Below are positions 9,905 to 20,197 of a stretch of DNA of 28,353 nt, piece by piece. A program made the translations under genes and the position numbers. Position 1 is the stretch's first letter. The number at the start of each line of letters is the position of its first letter. Below the pieces are notes generated by a model. It searched no databases and was not told where the DNA came from. It saw only the letters and a program-made list of their open reading frames with translations. This stretch comes from Hofstenia miamia (taxonomy: Eukaryota > Xenacoelomorpha > Acoela > Hofsteniidae), in NCBI GenBank assembly GCA_900660155.1, contig CABFPE010000233.1, positions 10,045-38,397 of the forward strand. The letters are read 5' to 3'.

Positions 9905-10900
9905 GCTGAAAAAAAATGTATTGGCACTTCCTTGTTGTTTTTCATTTGTCCTAGTGTTGCTCCAATCACCATCTTGCTTGCATCACAGTCCAGGATGAAT
10001 GCTTCATTGTAATCCAGGATTGTCAGCAATGGCAACTTTGCCAGCCAAATGAAAGGTACTGATTTTCTCATTAGTCTTGTCATTTTGGCTGTTTTTCCAG
10101 TGATATTAGTTATGAAGGTGCCATAATAGTTAAAGAAACCCATTATCCTCTGTATGTCTTTCTTGTTATTTGGCGTCTCTATCTTCCAGATCATGTCCCT
10201 TGTGTTATCCTTCATGCATATCCACCCCTTTTCTGTTACTCTTCTCAGAAATATGATCTTCTCTTTCAAAATATCACATTTATTTCCATTAATACACAGT
10301 CCTGCTTTTTCTAATATTTGAAGTGTCCTTACCAGCTTTTTGAGGTGTTCTTCTATGGTGTTACTCAATATGATGATATCATCTATGTATGTGTTTACAC
10401 CTTCCTCCATTTTATGTTTTTTGTTCCTTAATACCTTTGTTATGTATCTTTGAAAGGTTGCTGGTGCATTACACACTCCAAACGCCATATAAATCCACTT
10501 GTTCAGTCTTTACAGTGTGATGAATGCTCTTTTCTTGATGTCCTCCTCTTCCATCCACACCTGCCAGTACACCTTACATAGGTCTATCAACATAAAATAT
10601 TTGTGCTTGCTTGCTTCATACAGCATGTCTTCTATCCTTGGAGTCTTTTTTTGTTACTTCATTTAGTATCCAGAAGTCTATCCACAGCCTATGCTTTTCT
10701 TCCTGCTTTACAAACACTGTTGGTGCTGCATATGGGCTCTCACTAGGTCAGATTATCTTGTTATTGATAATCTCATTTAATATTCTGTTGTATTCTTCTT
10801 TCATCTGCTATGGTACTTGTCTCACCAGCAGTTTTATGTGTTTGTTGGTTGTTGTGACTATATTGTGCACCTAGCCTATCACTTGTCCCATGCTTATCTC
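9905..10900 (-). pseudogene. Ty3/gypsy reverse transcriptase
   Basis: This is the polymerase that copies element RNA into DNA. Reading down the minus strand, the N-terminal part shows SPYAAPTVFVKQEEKHRLW followed by IDFWILNE (about 10670-10740). Next come KYFMLIDL (first catalytic aspartate, near 10590) and MAFGVCNAPATFQRYI (10488 on). The YIDDII active-site motif lies near 10375-10395, in a continuous 197-codon frame. The thumb and connection parts GFFNYYGTFI and DCDASKMVIGATLGQ follow. Motif order and wording fit the Ty3/gypsy (Metaviridae) clade rather than BEL/Pao or copia. Stops and frame changes upstream of 10488 make the enzyme non-functional. Confidence 0.93.
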
Positions 10901-11474
10901 TCTGTAGATGAATATCCATTTATGTCTTTCATTGTTGCAATTGTTTCTTGTTCAGATGTTGATATTCCTCTTCTGTGAACTGTGATGTCTTGTATTTGTC
11001 TTCTCCATTTGCTTTCATCTCTATGCCTTTGAATCAGCTGTTTGGAGTACCTATTGTTTTTGTTTGTAAGTCCTTGAATCAACAATACAAACAACTCTGC
11101 TCATCAATATCTTGCATCACTCTCCAAATTGCTTTAATGCTATACTTAATGTATTTCCCAAATATCCTCACATTAATTTTCTTCACATTGATGTTGCAAT
11201 TTGTGGCATTCAGTATTGGTATCCTTCCTTTTCCATTTTTTATGGTGCACACCCTTGATGGCATCAATACTCTCTTCAAGTTGATTCCTTTGTTGTCATA
11301 AATCATGGTGTCTGCTGTCCTGATTGGATTGTATGCATCCTCCATTGGTATGGTTGCAGCTTTACATCTTCTTCCATTTCAAATGTTATTGTTGATCACT
11401 TATCTTCTTGTTCTTCAATTTCAATTACCTCCTCCTTTACCTTAACTGTTCAATTTAAATAATTTATTACACAT
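10901..11474 (-). pseudogene. protease-to-RT linker of pol, first copy
   Basis: The minus-strand frames include VLMPSRVCTIKNGKGRIPIL and NATNCNINVKK. Such a segment lies between protease and RT in Ty3/gypsy polyproteins, where it often carries a conserved PSR-like element. A further frame (11094-10894) leads into RT through QETIATMKDINGYSSTE. Bases 11054-11474 appear identical, apart from possible isolated differences I could not detect, to 11482-11902. Confidence 0.6.
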
Positions 11475-11902
11475 NAGACAGTTGTTTTTGTTTGTAAGTC
11501 CTTGAATCAACAATACAAACAACTCTGCTCATCAATATCTTGCATCACTCTCCAAATTGCTTTAATGCTATACTTAATGTATTTCCCAAATATCCTCACA
11601 TTAATTTTCTTCACATTGATGTTGCAATTTGTGGCATTCAGTATTGGTATCCTTCCTTTTCCATTTTTTATGGTGCACACCCTTGATGGCATCAATACTC
11701 TCTTCAAGTTGATTCCTTTGTTGTCATAAATCATGGTGTCTGCTGTCCTGATTGGATTGTATGCATCCTCCATTGGTATGGTTGCAGCTTTACATCTTCT
11801 TCCATTTCAAATGTTATTGTTGATCACTTATCTTCTTGTTCTTCAATTTCAATTACCTCCTCCTTTACCTTAACTGTTCAATTTAAATAATTTATTACAC
11901 AT
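11054..11902. repeat. direct duplication of 421 bp at 428-bp spacing
   Basis: Copy one is 11054-11474 and copy two is 11482-11902, both starting TTGTTTTTGTTTGTAAG and ending TTTATTACACAT. By eye they are identical, and the two encoded 88-residue frames are the same. Identity this high among otherwise diverged, decayed repeats, together with the N between them, points to a sequencing-assembly duplication rather than a biological tandem repeat. The true pol sequence probably has one copy. Confidence 0.92.
11475..11475. other. single N: assembly gap
   Basis: An ambiguous base sits between two apparently identical 421-base stretches (11054-11474 and 11482-11902). It very probably marks the join of two contigs whose ends overlap. 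Confidence 0.9.
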
Positions 11903-12451
11903 CCATTCTTCAGCAAAAAGTCGTCACCCAATATTACCTCATATAGCAACAAATTGGGTGTCTATCACCCCTAGCAACTGCTCAAATTTGGTGTTTGCAA
12001 TTCAGAGTTGCACTGTGTTTAATTTCCCTTTCATGTCTATGTATTCTTCTGATGCATTAATTAGTCTTTTGTTTGATCATTCCAGGTCTTCTCATTTAAA
12101 CCCAAGTTTCATTGCATATTCGTCAGTTATGATGGATGTTGCAGCTTGCATATCAATTTCTAGTTTTGTCATCACTCTATTTATTGTTATAGTTATCATA
12201 TTAATATTATTGAAATTTCTCATGATCATTATTGGTGCTCAGTTTTTTGGAGTCTCAAGCTAGTTTTCCAATTCATCCTTCATTTGTATGTCCTCAACCA
12301 ATTCCAATTTGGATTCAATCATGTTATGATTAAGCAATGTTATTGCTTCCAATAGATCCTCTAAATTTCTTGAAAAACACATTTTTGTCCATAGCTCAGT
12401 CAATATTGCAGCTATCACCATGAAATTTTGGAGGCTTATAGAGCTCCGCAA
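11890..12451 (-). pseudogene. Ty3/gypsy aspartic protease with damaged active site, plus upstream linker
   Basis: The retroelement protease cuts the Gag-Pol polyprotein. Reading the minus strand from about 12205, the frame gives a stretch with INRVMTKLEIDMQAATSII, then TDEYAMKLGF. Later come a hydrophobic strand near INASEEYIDMKGKLNTVQL and, after frame breaks, a segment like LGDDFLLKNGCVI (about 11885-11925). This order fits the retropepsin fold. However, where DTGA(T/S) is expected before the ATSII strand, the sequence reads DMQAAT, so the active site is lost or disrupted by a small indel. Upstream, 12451-12260 is an open frame of 63 codons without recognised motif, probably linker or end of Gag. 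Confidence 0.6.
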
Positions 12452-13812
12452 TTTGAAGATTTAAAGTTTTTTACTAACCCCAATATGTCAAAATTGAGCT
12501 CTCTTGCAGGAAAATAATTTTTTTGCCCTCATTCATGATATTTGGAAAGAGCTCACAGAAAAAATTGGCAATGGAATTTGAAAATTAAAAGCTTATTTAA
12601 ATTCACAACATCAGTAATTAATAAAAATTTTTCAATAGGGCTGAAATTGTTAAGTTTTCACACCATTTACTTGAAAAGAAAATTTTTTTAGAAAAAAATT
12701 TTTTGTTTTTTCTCTATAGTGAGCTCAATTTTGAGCAGAATGGTTTGAATTTTCCAGTCAAAATATCACAATACAACAAATTTTTCTGAATAAAAAATTT
12801 TTTTGAAAACCCAGGTGGGCCTTTAGATATTATACCTTAACTTTAGAAGGCTATAGCAACAAAAATTTTAAAAATATTACAGCTCCATTTGAATTTTTAA
12901 GTAGCAAATTTCACTGAAAAAATTTTGTTTTCAGTAAGTTTAGCTCTAAGATAAATATTGGCTGAGCTAGGCTGGCCAGAGTTGGGCTAATTTTTCAGAA
13001 AAGTTATTTTCTTTAATAACTTTTGATATAATGAAGCTATGAACAAGATTTTTATACCAAAATGCACAGATTTTGAAAGGAGATTCTGATTTTTTTAGTC
13101 CTTTCCAAATACAAAAAGTTTAAAATATTTCAACTAAAAAAACATTTTTCTCAAAACTAAAAATTCAAAAGTTGGAAATTTTTACTTTGAGATATTTTCA
13201 GTAATATAAGAAATAACATTCAAAAACAATTTTCCCAAAATTCTCTTTCTATTGCCTGTAATTGGAAATTTTCTGTTTTAGATGTGAATATTATAGGTTA
13301 GTAATTTTTTAAAAATTATAATGATATTTTTTGAAAAAAACTTTCTATAAATCTGCATTAAATTTTTAATATTATTAAACCTTAAAATTTTGTTTTAAAA
13401 TAGGACACCCCTATAAATTTGCAAAAAATCAGTGTTTTTTTTAATGCATGTTGTGGATGATAAAAATGGATATTATGGATATACCTTGAAAATTCATTTA
13501 CATTTTACTCCAATTATTGATATCTGTGATCCATTCTGTCAATTTCCTTGAGATTTTGCCATGGTTATTGAATATACTGAGATTTCTAGGTTTTCAATAA
13601 TATGAATTTTTCAGAGCATAGACTACTACTTCTCAACGAAGATTGATGTTTCTACATTGATTAAAGACTGGCAAATGTGTTTCTGGTATTAAATTTATAG
13701 ATTTTGAAGAACCTTCAATGACATTCAATGAATTTAATTTGAAAACTCAAATTGGCAAAATTTTGTTTAAAATTGCTGGTTAACTCCTTCTTAAAATGAA
13801 AAATCAATATCA

Positions 13813-14331
13813 TATCTAGATTTTAGAGGTCTGAAAGGACTTGAAGATGTTTATCTTTTATTTCTTATGCCTACATGCCTCTCGCATTATCAAATTTTGC
13901 CGAGTCCTTCATTGAATTATTCAATTTGTTCTATATTTAAGAAATTTCATTTCCCTGAAGCCCTTACAAAAGTTGAATTTTTCTTGAAAAGATGTCATTC
14001 TACCTAAATTTCATGCTTCTGAATCGATTTCTGCTTTCAAATTTCTACTTTAAGCTCTCATTTCACCCAAAATTGTTGAAATATATGAAATATTGTCAAA
14101 TTCGAAAAAAGTCACTCAATCTTTAATATTGTTTTGTAAACCACTCTTTGAGTATTGCCCAAACTTAAAAAGTGATGTAATATCTAGATTTTAGAGGTCT
14201 GAAAGTACTTGAAGATGTTTATCTTTTATTTCTTATGCCTATATGCCCCTCACATTATCAAATTTTGCCAAGTCCTTCATTGAATTATTCAATTTGGTCT
14301 ATATTTAAGAAATTTCATTTCCCTGAAGCCC
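13813..14331. repeat. pair of 151-bp direct repeats, 368 bp apart
   Basis: Copy one is 13813-13963 and copy two is 14181-14331. They begin TATCTAGATTTTAGAGGTCT and end TTTCCCTGAAGCCC. I count 6 differences in 151 aligned positions with no gaps (about 96 percent identical). They contain no coding frame. This is a relatively recent duplication inside the AT-rich block. Confidence 0.88.
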
Positions 14332-14570
14332 AACCAAATCTCATTTGTGAGCAATTGATTTGAACTGTTAGTTAATGTGAAGTCAATGTTAGCTGCTGCA
14401 AAGAAATTTATTTTTGTAATGTCTTCATATGTTTATTTTTGTTTGAAAGTTTTAAATTCTGAATGTATTAACATGTGCTTTATTGTAAAAAATGTATAGA
14501 TAATTGAAACTGTTAAATCGTGTTCTTCAAATAGTTTAATTAAAAAATCCCAGAATCTTTCATATATTGT

Positions 14571-15090
14571 TTTTAACTCATGCAGTGGTTGCAATTTCAT
14601 TTTGTACTGCTATTATTCCCCATGGTGCTAATTTTTTTTTAGATTTCATCAACAGATAGGAAGGCAATAAAACAATTGAAAATACTTAAATTATTTACTA
14701 TCCATTCTGAAAAGGTCTCTTGAAAATTTGAGGTAAGATTTTCTAAACTCATATATTATTCAATTTACTCTTAAATGAATCTCAGAATTGCCAATTGAAA
14801 ATTGCTAAATGGCTTGATGAGAAACCTAAACCTTTGATATTTGTTAGTGGTAGTAACAAATTTTATTTTGCTTTAAATTTATCTTATAATTTCAAAATCT
14901 TTCTTTAAATTTCCTATATTTTTAATGTATATATTCTCTTATTGCTCTTTTTATACTATTACATTTTTTTAAACTTTAGTGGATCATTGATCTCTTAATG
15001 ATAAAAATTTTAACTCATGCAGTGGTTACAAATTCATATTTAATTACTATTATTCACTATGTTGCTAATCTTTTTTTTAGATTTCATCAA
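14571..15090. repeat. pair of about 80-bp diverged direct repeats
   Basis: 14571-14650 and 15008-15090 share TTTTAACTCATGCAGTGGTT at the start and TTTTTTTAGATTTCATCAA at the end, with moderate divergence between. Their spacing (about 437 bp) is comparable to that of the preceding pair, so both may come from an old repeated unit. Confidence 0.7.
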
Positions 15091-16164
15091 AAGAATGGAT
15101 TTTGAATTATTCAATATTCTATTTTAAACTTAGTATGCTTTTTAATAGTAATACATTTATCTATTTTTAAATACTAAGAGCAAAAATTTGAAATACTTTC
15201 TAAGTACATTTGTAATTATATACAATTTTAGATAGTTTTGCAGGTTAGTTAAGTTGAAAATTTCTTTAATTAATAGTCTGTTTAGTGGTTGCTGACTGCT
15301 TGTTTTAAATAAAAAAAATATACTATACTTTCATTTTTACATCAGCATGTTCATTTGACCTATAATTTGAATGTGCATGCTTTGCAATCTCATGAATACT
15401 TTTTTTTCTAAATAAATTATTGAAATGCAGTCTGAATATATTTGCAATTTTTTATTCAATTTCAAGAATCTCATTGAAACAATTTACATTATATCAAATT
15501 AGTAATATAAATTGTAGTGACTAAAAAAAGTATTTGAGGCTTTTTTGAATATTAGTATTCATCATATTAACCATCATTTAGCAAAAATTTTGCTTACTCC
15601 ATTTGATATTAATAATATACATCTTAAGAATTCACATTAGTTTAACAGCAGCAATACATCGCTACTCCCATTGAACAAAGTGTTTTTTATAGTTAAAGCA
15701 ATAAATTCCTTACTTTTTTGCTTGAATGCATAAACAAATATATTTTTATTCAACAGTTTTATCTTGAAATTTCATGTTTTTAAAATTTTCATTCAGCAGC
15801 ATATATTTAAGGAAAAGATTGACTGCAAATTTGCAAAAACAAAAAAGTGAAATATTAATTAATCAAAATGATTTTCTTAGTTGAAGTTATTTTGAATTTT
15901 GCTTATGCATATCTATATTTTAATAACTATTTCAGGCAACATTCCTTATCTATATAAACATGAAATAAATTTCATTCAAAAGTAAATGGTAGTGTATTCT
16001 ATTTGCAATGCTAAACATAAAATGTTGGCTTAGTGTCACATCCTCCAATTTGACTTTGACATGAAATTTTAATTGCATAGAATAGATTAGAAGGAAAAAA
16101 CAATTTTTATGTGTGGTCTTATTCTACAAAATGTTAAGTATGTTTAAAATGATTTTTTAAAAGT

Positions 16165-16590
16165 GAATTAATGGGAGTCAGATCTCTTATGAGACTCTTG
16201 CTCCTAAGCAATAAATACTCAAGCACATTGAAGAAAGACCAGGAATCTGGAAAAATCTTAAAGCAATTGATTGGCTTACCATTTAAAATACACATTATGC
16301 AGTAAATACAGAACTAGCCTGGCAACAATGAGTGAGAGTCAGCTCTCTCATGAGACCCCTGCACTATAGCAGTTAATATTTGAGCACTGCTCAAGGTGGA
16401 CCAGGAATCTGGAAAAATCTCAAATCATTTTTTGGTTTACCATTTTTAATATGCATTATGATGTAAAAACAGAACTAGGCTGGCAACAATTACTTAGAAA
16501 CTGAGAATGAGCACTCTCATGAGACCCCTGCACCTTATGAGTTAATATTTGATCAAATTTCTCAAGACCAATCAAATGAACTTGTCAATG
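16165..16590. repeat. tandem repeat, about 2.5 units of 161-169 bp
   Basis: Three successive units share TCTCATGAGACCCCTGCAC or its variants (near 16185, 16345 and 16514). The first two also share GACCAGGAATCTGGAAAAAT, and the first two each end with AGCCTGGCAACAAT or AGGCTGGCAACAAT. The offsets I measured are 161 and 169 bases. The third unit is cut short after about 85 bases. This resembles a small satellite or minisatellite array inside or next to the interrupted element. Confidence 0.8.
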
Positions 16591-16830
16591 CAAACTCAAC
16601 CCATTCATAGTACAACTAAGGAAGCAACTAACATTGCTATTTTAGCTGTGAAGCTAAAGATATAATAAAGATAAATTTATAGTTAAACCCATTCTAATAA
16701 TCTAAAAGTACAACATAATGAATGTTTTAATTCTATTATTTACATTACTAAAAAAGGCTCAAAAGGCAAGCAAAGCAAGCCTTTCAATAGTGTCTTTTAA
16801 ATTAAATAGAGCACTTGATCACAATGTCAC
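16591..16830. other. non-coding stretch 3' of gag
   Basis: This is a short AT-rich segment between the tandem repeat and the last recognisable gag sequence. No frame is supported. Confidence 0.4.
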
Positions 16831-18335
16831 ACAATACACCAATGCCACCCCTCCAACTTGTCTTCATAGTATGCTTCCTCTTCTCCAATCATGTTGATTT
16901 GCTTTTTGCACTCATCTTTCCGGAAAGATGAGTGCAAAAAGCAAATCAACATGATTCTTTCCTCAGCTTTATGTCCCTTTCTCTTACCTTCTTTGTCTTT
17001 GCCTCTTTTCCTTTGATTATGATAAATTTTTCTGTTATATTGTTGTTGTAGGTTTAGTAGTCATTGTTTTTGGCTTATAATTGTTTCACCATTCTGTTGG
17101 TTTTTTTTATGCCATACTGCTTTTTCATGGATGTGGGTGTTGTTCTTGATTTTCACTTGTATATCTACTGCTTTCCTTATCATCTTTTCTAATTTAATCT
17201 TGAACTGGGTTCTAATGTTCTCAGGCATCCCTTTACAAATATGTTAGAAGAGGTTGTATTTCGAATATTTGTTTCCTCTGGAGCTAAGTAGTTTTTAATT
17301 TCGTTTTGTATCAGTATCTAGCAGTAAATAATGTTGGGATTCTGCCCCTGTAAGGTACAGCAGGAATCTCACAGCCACTGCTTGCTGACTCACCTTCCAT
17401 TTGCCCATCATGATTTTGAACATTTGAAGCCATTCTGCAAATGTCAGGCTGAAAAAAATTTACCTTCAAATTGAATTTTGTTAGAGTTGCCTTACATGGT
17501 ATTGTGTTGTTATTAGTATTCTCATATAAAATTGAACTTTCAAAGGTTGGTTTCCTCTGTGTGTTTGTGTTTTCATTTTTTGTAAATTGATTTGTTACTG
17601 CTTTCATGATCTCATTGATAATTTTTCTTTTCTCATACTCTTTGTCTTTGTTGTCAAAGTCTCTTAATTGTTTTTTAAAGTTAACTGGTGATGCTTGTAA
17701 GTCCTTTTCCTTTATTTGTTCAATTGTTGCCTCGTGTGTCTGTATTCCATTTCAGTTCTCTCCTTCATTTCATTGCATCATTCTGAGTTTGTGCCTAAGT
17801 TCTTCTAGCTCTCATTCTTGTGACTTGCAATCTTCTCTGCCCATTTTGGTTAGTCTGCTGTTTTTGATTTAATTCTCAAAACCATTTGTTAGCCTCTACC
17901 AATTGATTTGTCAATGCCTTGATGCTGTTTTGGAAATCTTTATTCTGATCTTTCAACTGATTATCAATTTCTATTTTGAGTTTGCTTAGTGTGTTTTCAC
18001 TATGTTGTTCCAATTCTGCAACTTTCTCCATTAGAAGTTGTATCTCACTTCTCAGTAGTGATTCTGATTTCATCATTCCATCTAAGAATGTTTAGAATTT
18101 CTGTTGAACATGTTTCTGCTGACATCTGTAGCATCTCTAGTTCTGTAGGGGATGTGTCTGTTTCTGAATGTGTTCTTCTTGGGGTAGTGGTATTTCTGCT
18201 TGTGCCTTTCTTGGTGCTTCCTTTTTTCCTCTTGTGTTCATTATTTCTAACTGTGATTAGTAGTGGTTGCACCTCAGTACGATTTGTTGTTTCTGAATCT
18301 GCTTCATGCTAGGGTTCTCTTAGATGGTGTTAGCT
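16830..18335 (-). pseudogene. retroelement gag, decayed
   Basis: Gag forms the particle that packages element RNA. It starts just inside LTR B on the minus strand. The first part (18272-18048) is rich in K, R, T and S. A frameshift leads to a coiled-coil-like part (18076-17876), with LLRSEIQLLMEKVAELEQH then heptad-like repeats. Next come E/K-rich sequence, a 98-codon frame (17607-17311) and, after stops, a capsid-like C-terminal stretch KGMPENIRTQFKIKLEK near 17150-17235. The last part reads CKKQINMIGEEEAYYEDKL near 16885-16945, then stops. No zinc knuckle is evident; the palindrome at 16887-16956 lies where one might have been. The start codon cannot be fixed. Assignment as gag rests on position after the LTR and on the coiled-coil and capsid-like parts, not on a firm motif. 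Confidence 0.6.
16887..16956. repeat. perfect 70-bp palindrome
   Basis: Two 35-base arms are exact reverse complements with no spacer, meeting at CTTTCC|GGAAAG. The right arm read on the minus strand fits the gag frame (ECKKQINMI, continuing into GEEEAYYEDKL). The other arm is the inverted duplicate and interrupts the frame. Such a spacer-free perfect palindrome is unusual in natural DNA. It could be a fold-back assembly or sequencing artefact, or a real inverted duplication. Confidence 0.95.
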
Positions 18336-18343
18336 GACTACAT

Positions 18344-19459
18344 TGTAATATCCTCTACCAGGCTTTATCACTGTCTGCCTATTGTTACCTTGTGACATTA
18401 GTTGTGTTATTGTGGGTAAGGATTTACTTGTTGTTACTGCTTGACTAGTTTCTTCTATTATGTTATGTAACCTCAATTAACTATTCACTTTTTAGGTGAT
18501 GAAGCCATGCAGTAACCTTTGTAATGATCTTCTAGTGGGCATCTGAATGAAGCGGATCTCCACATCCAATCTCACCACTCCATCCATTGCTTGAGCACCA
18601 CTTCTCAGCTCAATCAAGATAGCTTATGTGTATCCTACATTAGCTCAGTGCTTACTCAAGACACAACTCGACTTAATCTCTATTGTGTAAAAGTGTTATA
18701 TCTATTTGCAACCAGAAACTGTCACTAGTTGTTCATTCAATATTACATGTAGCCATTACCAAAATATATTGGCTTAGTTAATAATTCTATTCAAACAACT
18801 TCCTAACCTACATTTATAATTACTACATGTACAGTCATTATAGCAGCTGATTATAAGTCATCAATTTAGATCTGAAACAATATTAAGATAATTCCTAAGG
18901 TTTGGTTATCAAACCATTTGTTGAAAGTTAGTTATTTGATACATGTAGAAGAGAAATGCTAGTCAGCTAATCGAGAGAAAACCCCTACACCTAACTTATG
19001 TGCACTTTCATGGTCTGGCACAGAGACCCTTGAATCATTCCCTGTGATGTATCCAGACCACTACTAAACACTGCTTGATTAGCTCAACATCATATTAAAT
19101 ATCAAACCGTTAATAAGATTAAAATATAAGAATTCTAAGTAAAATTCTTTTTCAACTCTTACAATAGTTTTAATTGTATTTATAGTAATTTGAAGAGAAG
19201 TACCTGTCCATTCAAATTGAAATGTCTGCCAAGATGGCAGCTAAAACTAATGTAAGCAACATTTGGTCGAAAATGTTTTTATCAACAGATACAATTATCT
19301 CTTTTTCAACACATGTTATTTTCTTGGTTGCAATATACAAATCAAACTGAAATAATCACACTTGATCTAATCATAATATTTTTTGATCACTTCTTTTCAA
19401 TCTTAGTATCTTCTGTGATGTTTGCAGCTTATTTCTGTTTTATTTTGGATGATGCTACA
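18344..19459 (-). mobile_element. LTR B, full-length long terminal repeat (1116 bp)
   Basis: On the minus strand it begins TGTAGCATCATCCAAAA and ends GGTAGAGGATATTACA; the ends are near inverted repeats of each other (TGTAGCATCATCC against TGTAATATCCTCT). It aligns over its full length with LTR D (21062-22219), sharing for example GTCTGCCAAGATGGC/GTCTGCCAATATGGC and TACATGTA words. Immediately upstream on the minus strand is the purine-rich GCTGAGGGGGGCG, a good polypurine tract. Immediately downstream is gag. B therefore has third-ORF sequence on its 5' side and gag on its 3' side, as in a shared LTR between two tandem elements. No primer-binding site starting TGG was recognised after its 3' end. 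Confidence 0.85.
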
Positions 19460-19471
19460 CGCCCCCCTCAG
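19460..19471 (-). promoter_or_regulatory. polypurine tract next to LTR B
   Basis: Read on the minus strand, GCTGAGGGGGGCG sits directly before TGTAGC of LTR B. In LTR retroelements this purine run primes plus-strand DNA synthesis and always lies just upstream of the 3' LTR. This sets the orientation of the LTR family as used here. Confidence 0.7.
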
Positions 19472-19474
19472 CTT

Positions 19475-20195
19475 GCATTATTTTTAGCACAGCTCATTCT
19501 CCATGTACCAGAGTGTCTGCTTTGTGAATTATCGTTTCTGCCTGTTGATCAGACCACATTGTTTTTTTGAATTCCGTCTGTTTTGTCATTTTTAGTACTG
19601 CTTCTCTTTCTTTTGTTATGACATTTGCATATTTCAGGAAACGTGCCTCTCTGATGTCTTCTGCTATCAGTGTTATCTCTTTTAGCTCGTTTATTTTCTG
19701 TGAGAAGGTATCATAATATTTTTGATATAACTGTATTCCTTTAATGCTGATCATGAGCATCATTTGTGTGTTGGCTCTGCTTGTATGTGCTAAATCTTCT
19801 CTGATTTGATTGTCTGGGTAAAAGAACATGCAAACTTTTCTCAAGCTTTGAGTATTTGCCACATCCTTATAGAAAAAGCTGATGTTATTTCTTACTTCTT
19901 CTTCTGTGATTGTGGTGGGGTCATTTTTATTTAATCTCATCATTGTGATGATTTTGATCCTTTTTGTGATATCATAGTATTGGTATCTTTTTTCCCATAT
20001 ATCTGTCCAGAGTAGCTAACCATCACTCCAGAAAAAATCCATTAAAGCTCATGGGTTCAGTGTAAGGGTTGTAAGCCAATCTAAGTTCTTTTAGTTGTAT
20101 ATTTATTGGTTTCCCATGTGTTTACAGCTGGTCTGCTGTTATTGTGCCTTCAATATAAAAGTTATTTGTTGTTATTATGAAGCTGCTATTTATTT
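19475..20195 (-). pseudogene. 3' end of the retroelement third ORF
   Basis: Frames on the minus strand start with FIITTNNFYIEG (about 20140-20175), aligned with the plus-strand copy near 7905-7925. They run through a stop-containing part into a clean 149-codon frame (19943-19494). That frame contains EEEVRNNISFFYKDVAN, a helical middle rich in K, E, R and I, and ends near MWSDQQAETIIHKADTLVHG. It stops 30 or so bases before the polypurine tract, so this is the C-terminus of the last gene in the element. I see no hydrophobic membrane segment near the C-terminus, which argues against a classical envelope protein. Upstream sequence is cut off at about 20195 by LTR C in the opposite orientation. 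Confidence 0.55.
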
Positions 20196-20197
20196 AT

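Larger units (their letters stand above)
12460..16160. other. AT-rich non-coding block between gag and pol
   Basis: About 3.7 kb of very AT-rich DNA lies here with no frame worth calling on either strand. In a functional Ty3/gypsy element, gag and protease are adjacent, so this block was probably inserted between them or the region has diverged beyond recognition. It contains two pairs of direct repeats (listed separately) and scattered GAGCTC words near 12490-12730. No transposase, terminal repeat or target duplication was found at its edges. Confidence 0.5.

Noticed and set aside
9071..12263. Plus-strand frames across the pol region
   Set aside because: They lie opposite clear RT, RNase H, integrase and protease motifs on the minus strand and have no motifs of their own.
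17606..18312. Plus-strand serine- and leucine-rich frames opposite gag
   Set aside because: They are the complement of the gag coiled-coil and basic stretches and lack recognisable domains.
18310..18343. Primer-binding site after LTR B
   Set aside because: The bases following the LTR on the minus strand (ATGTAGTCAGCTAACACC) do not begin with TGG or match a tRNA 3' end that I can recognise, so no site is annotated.
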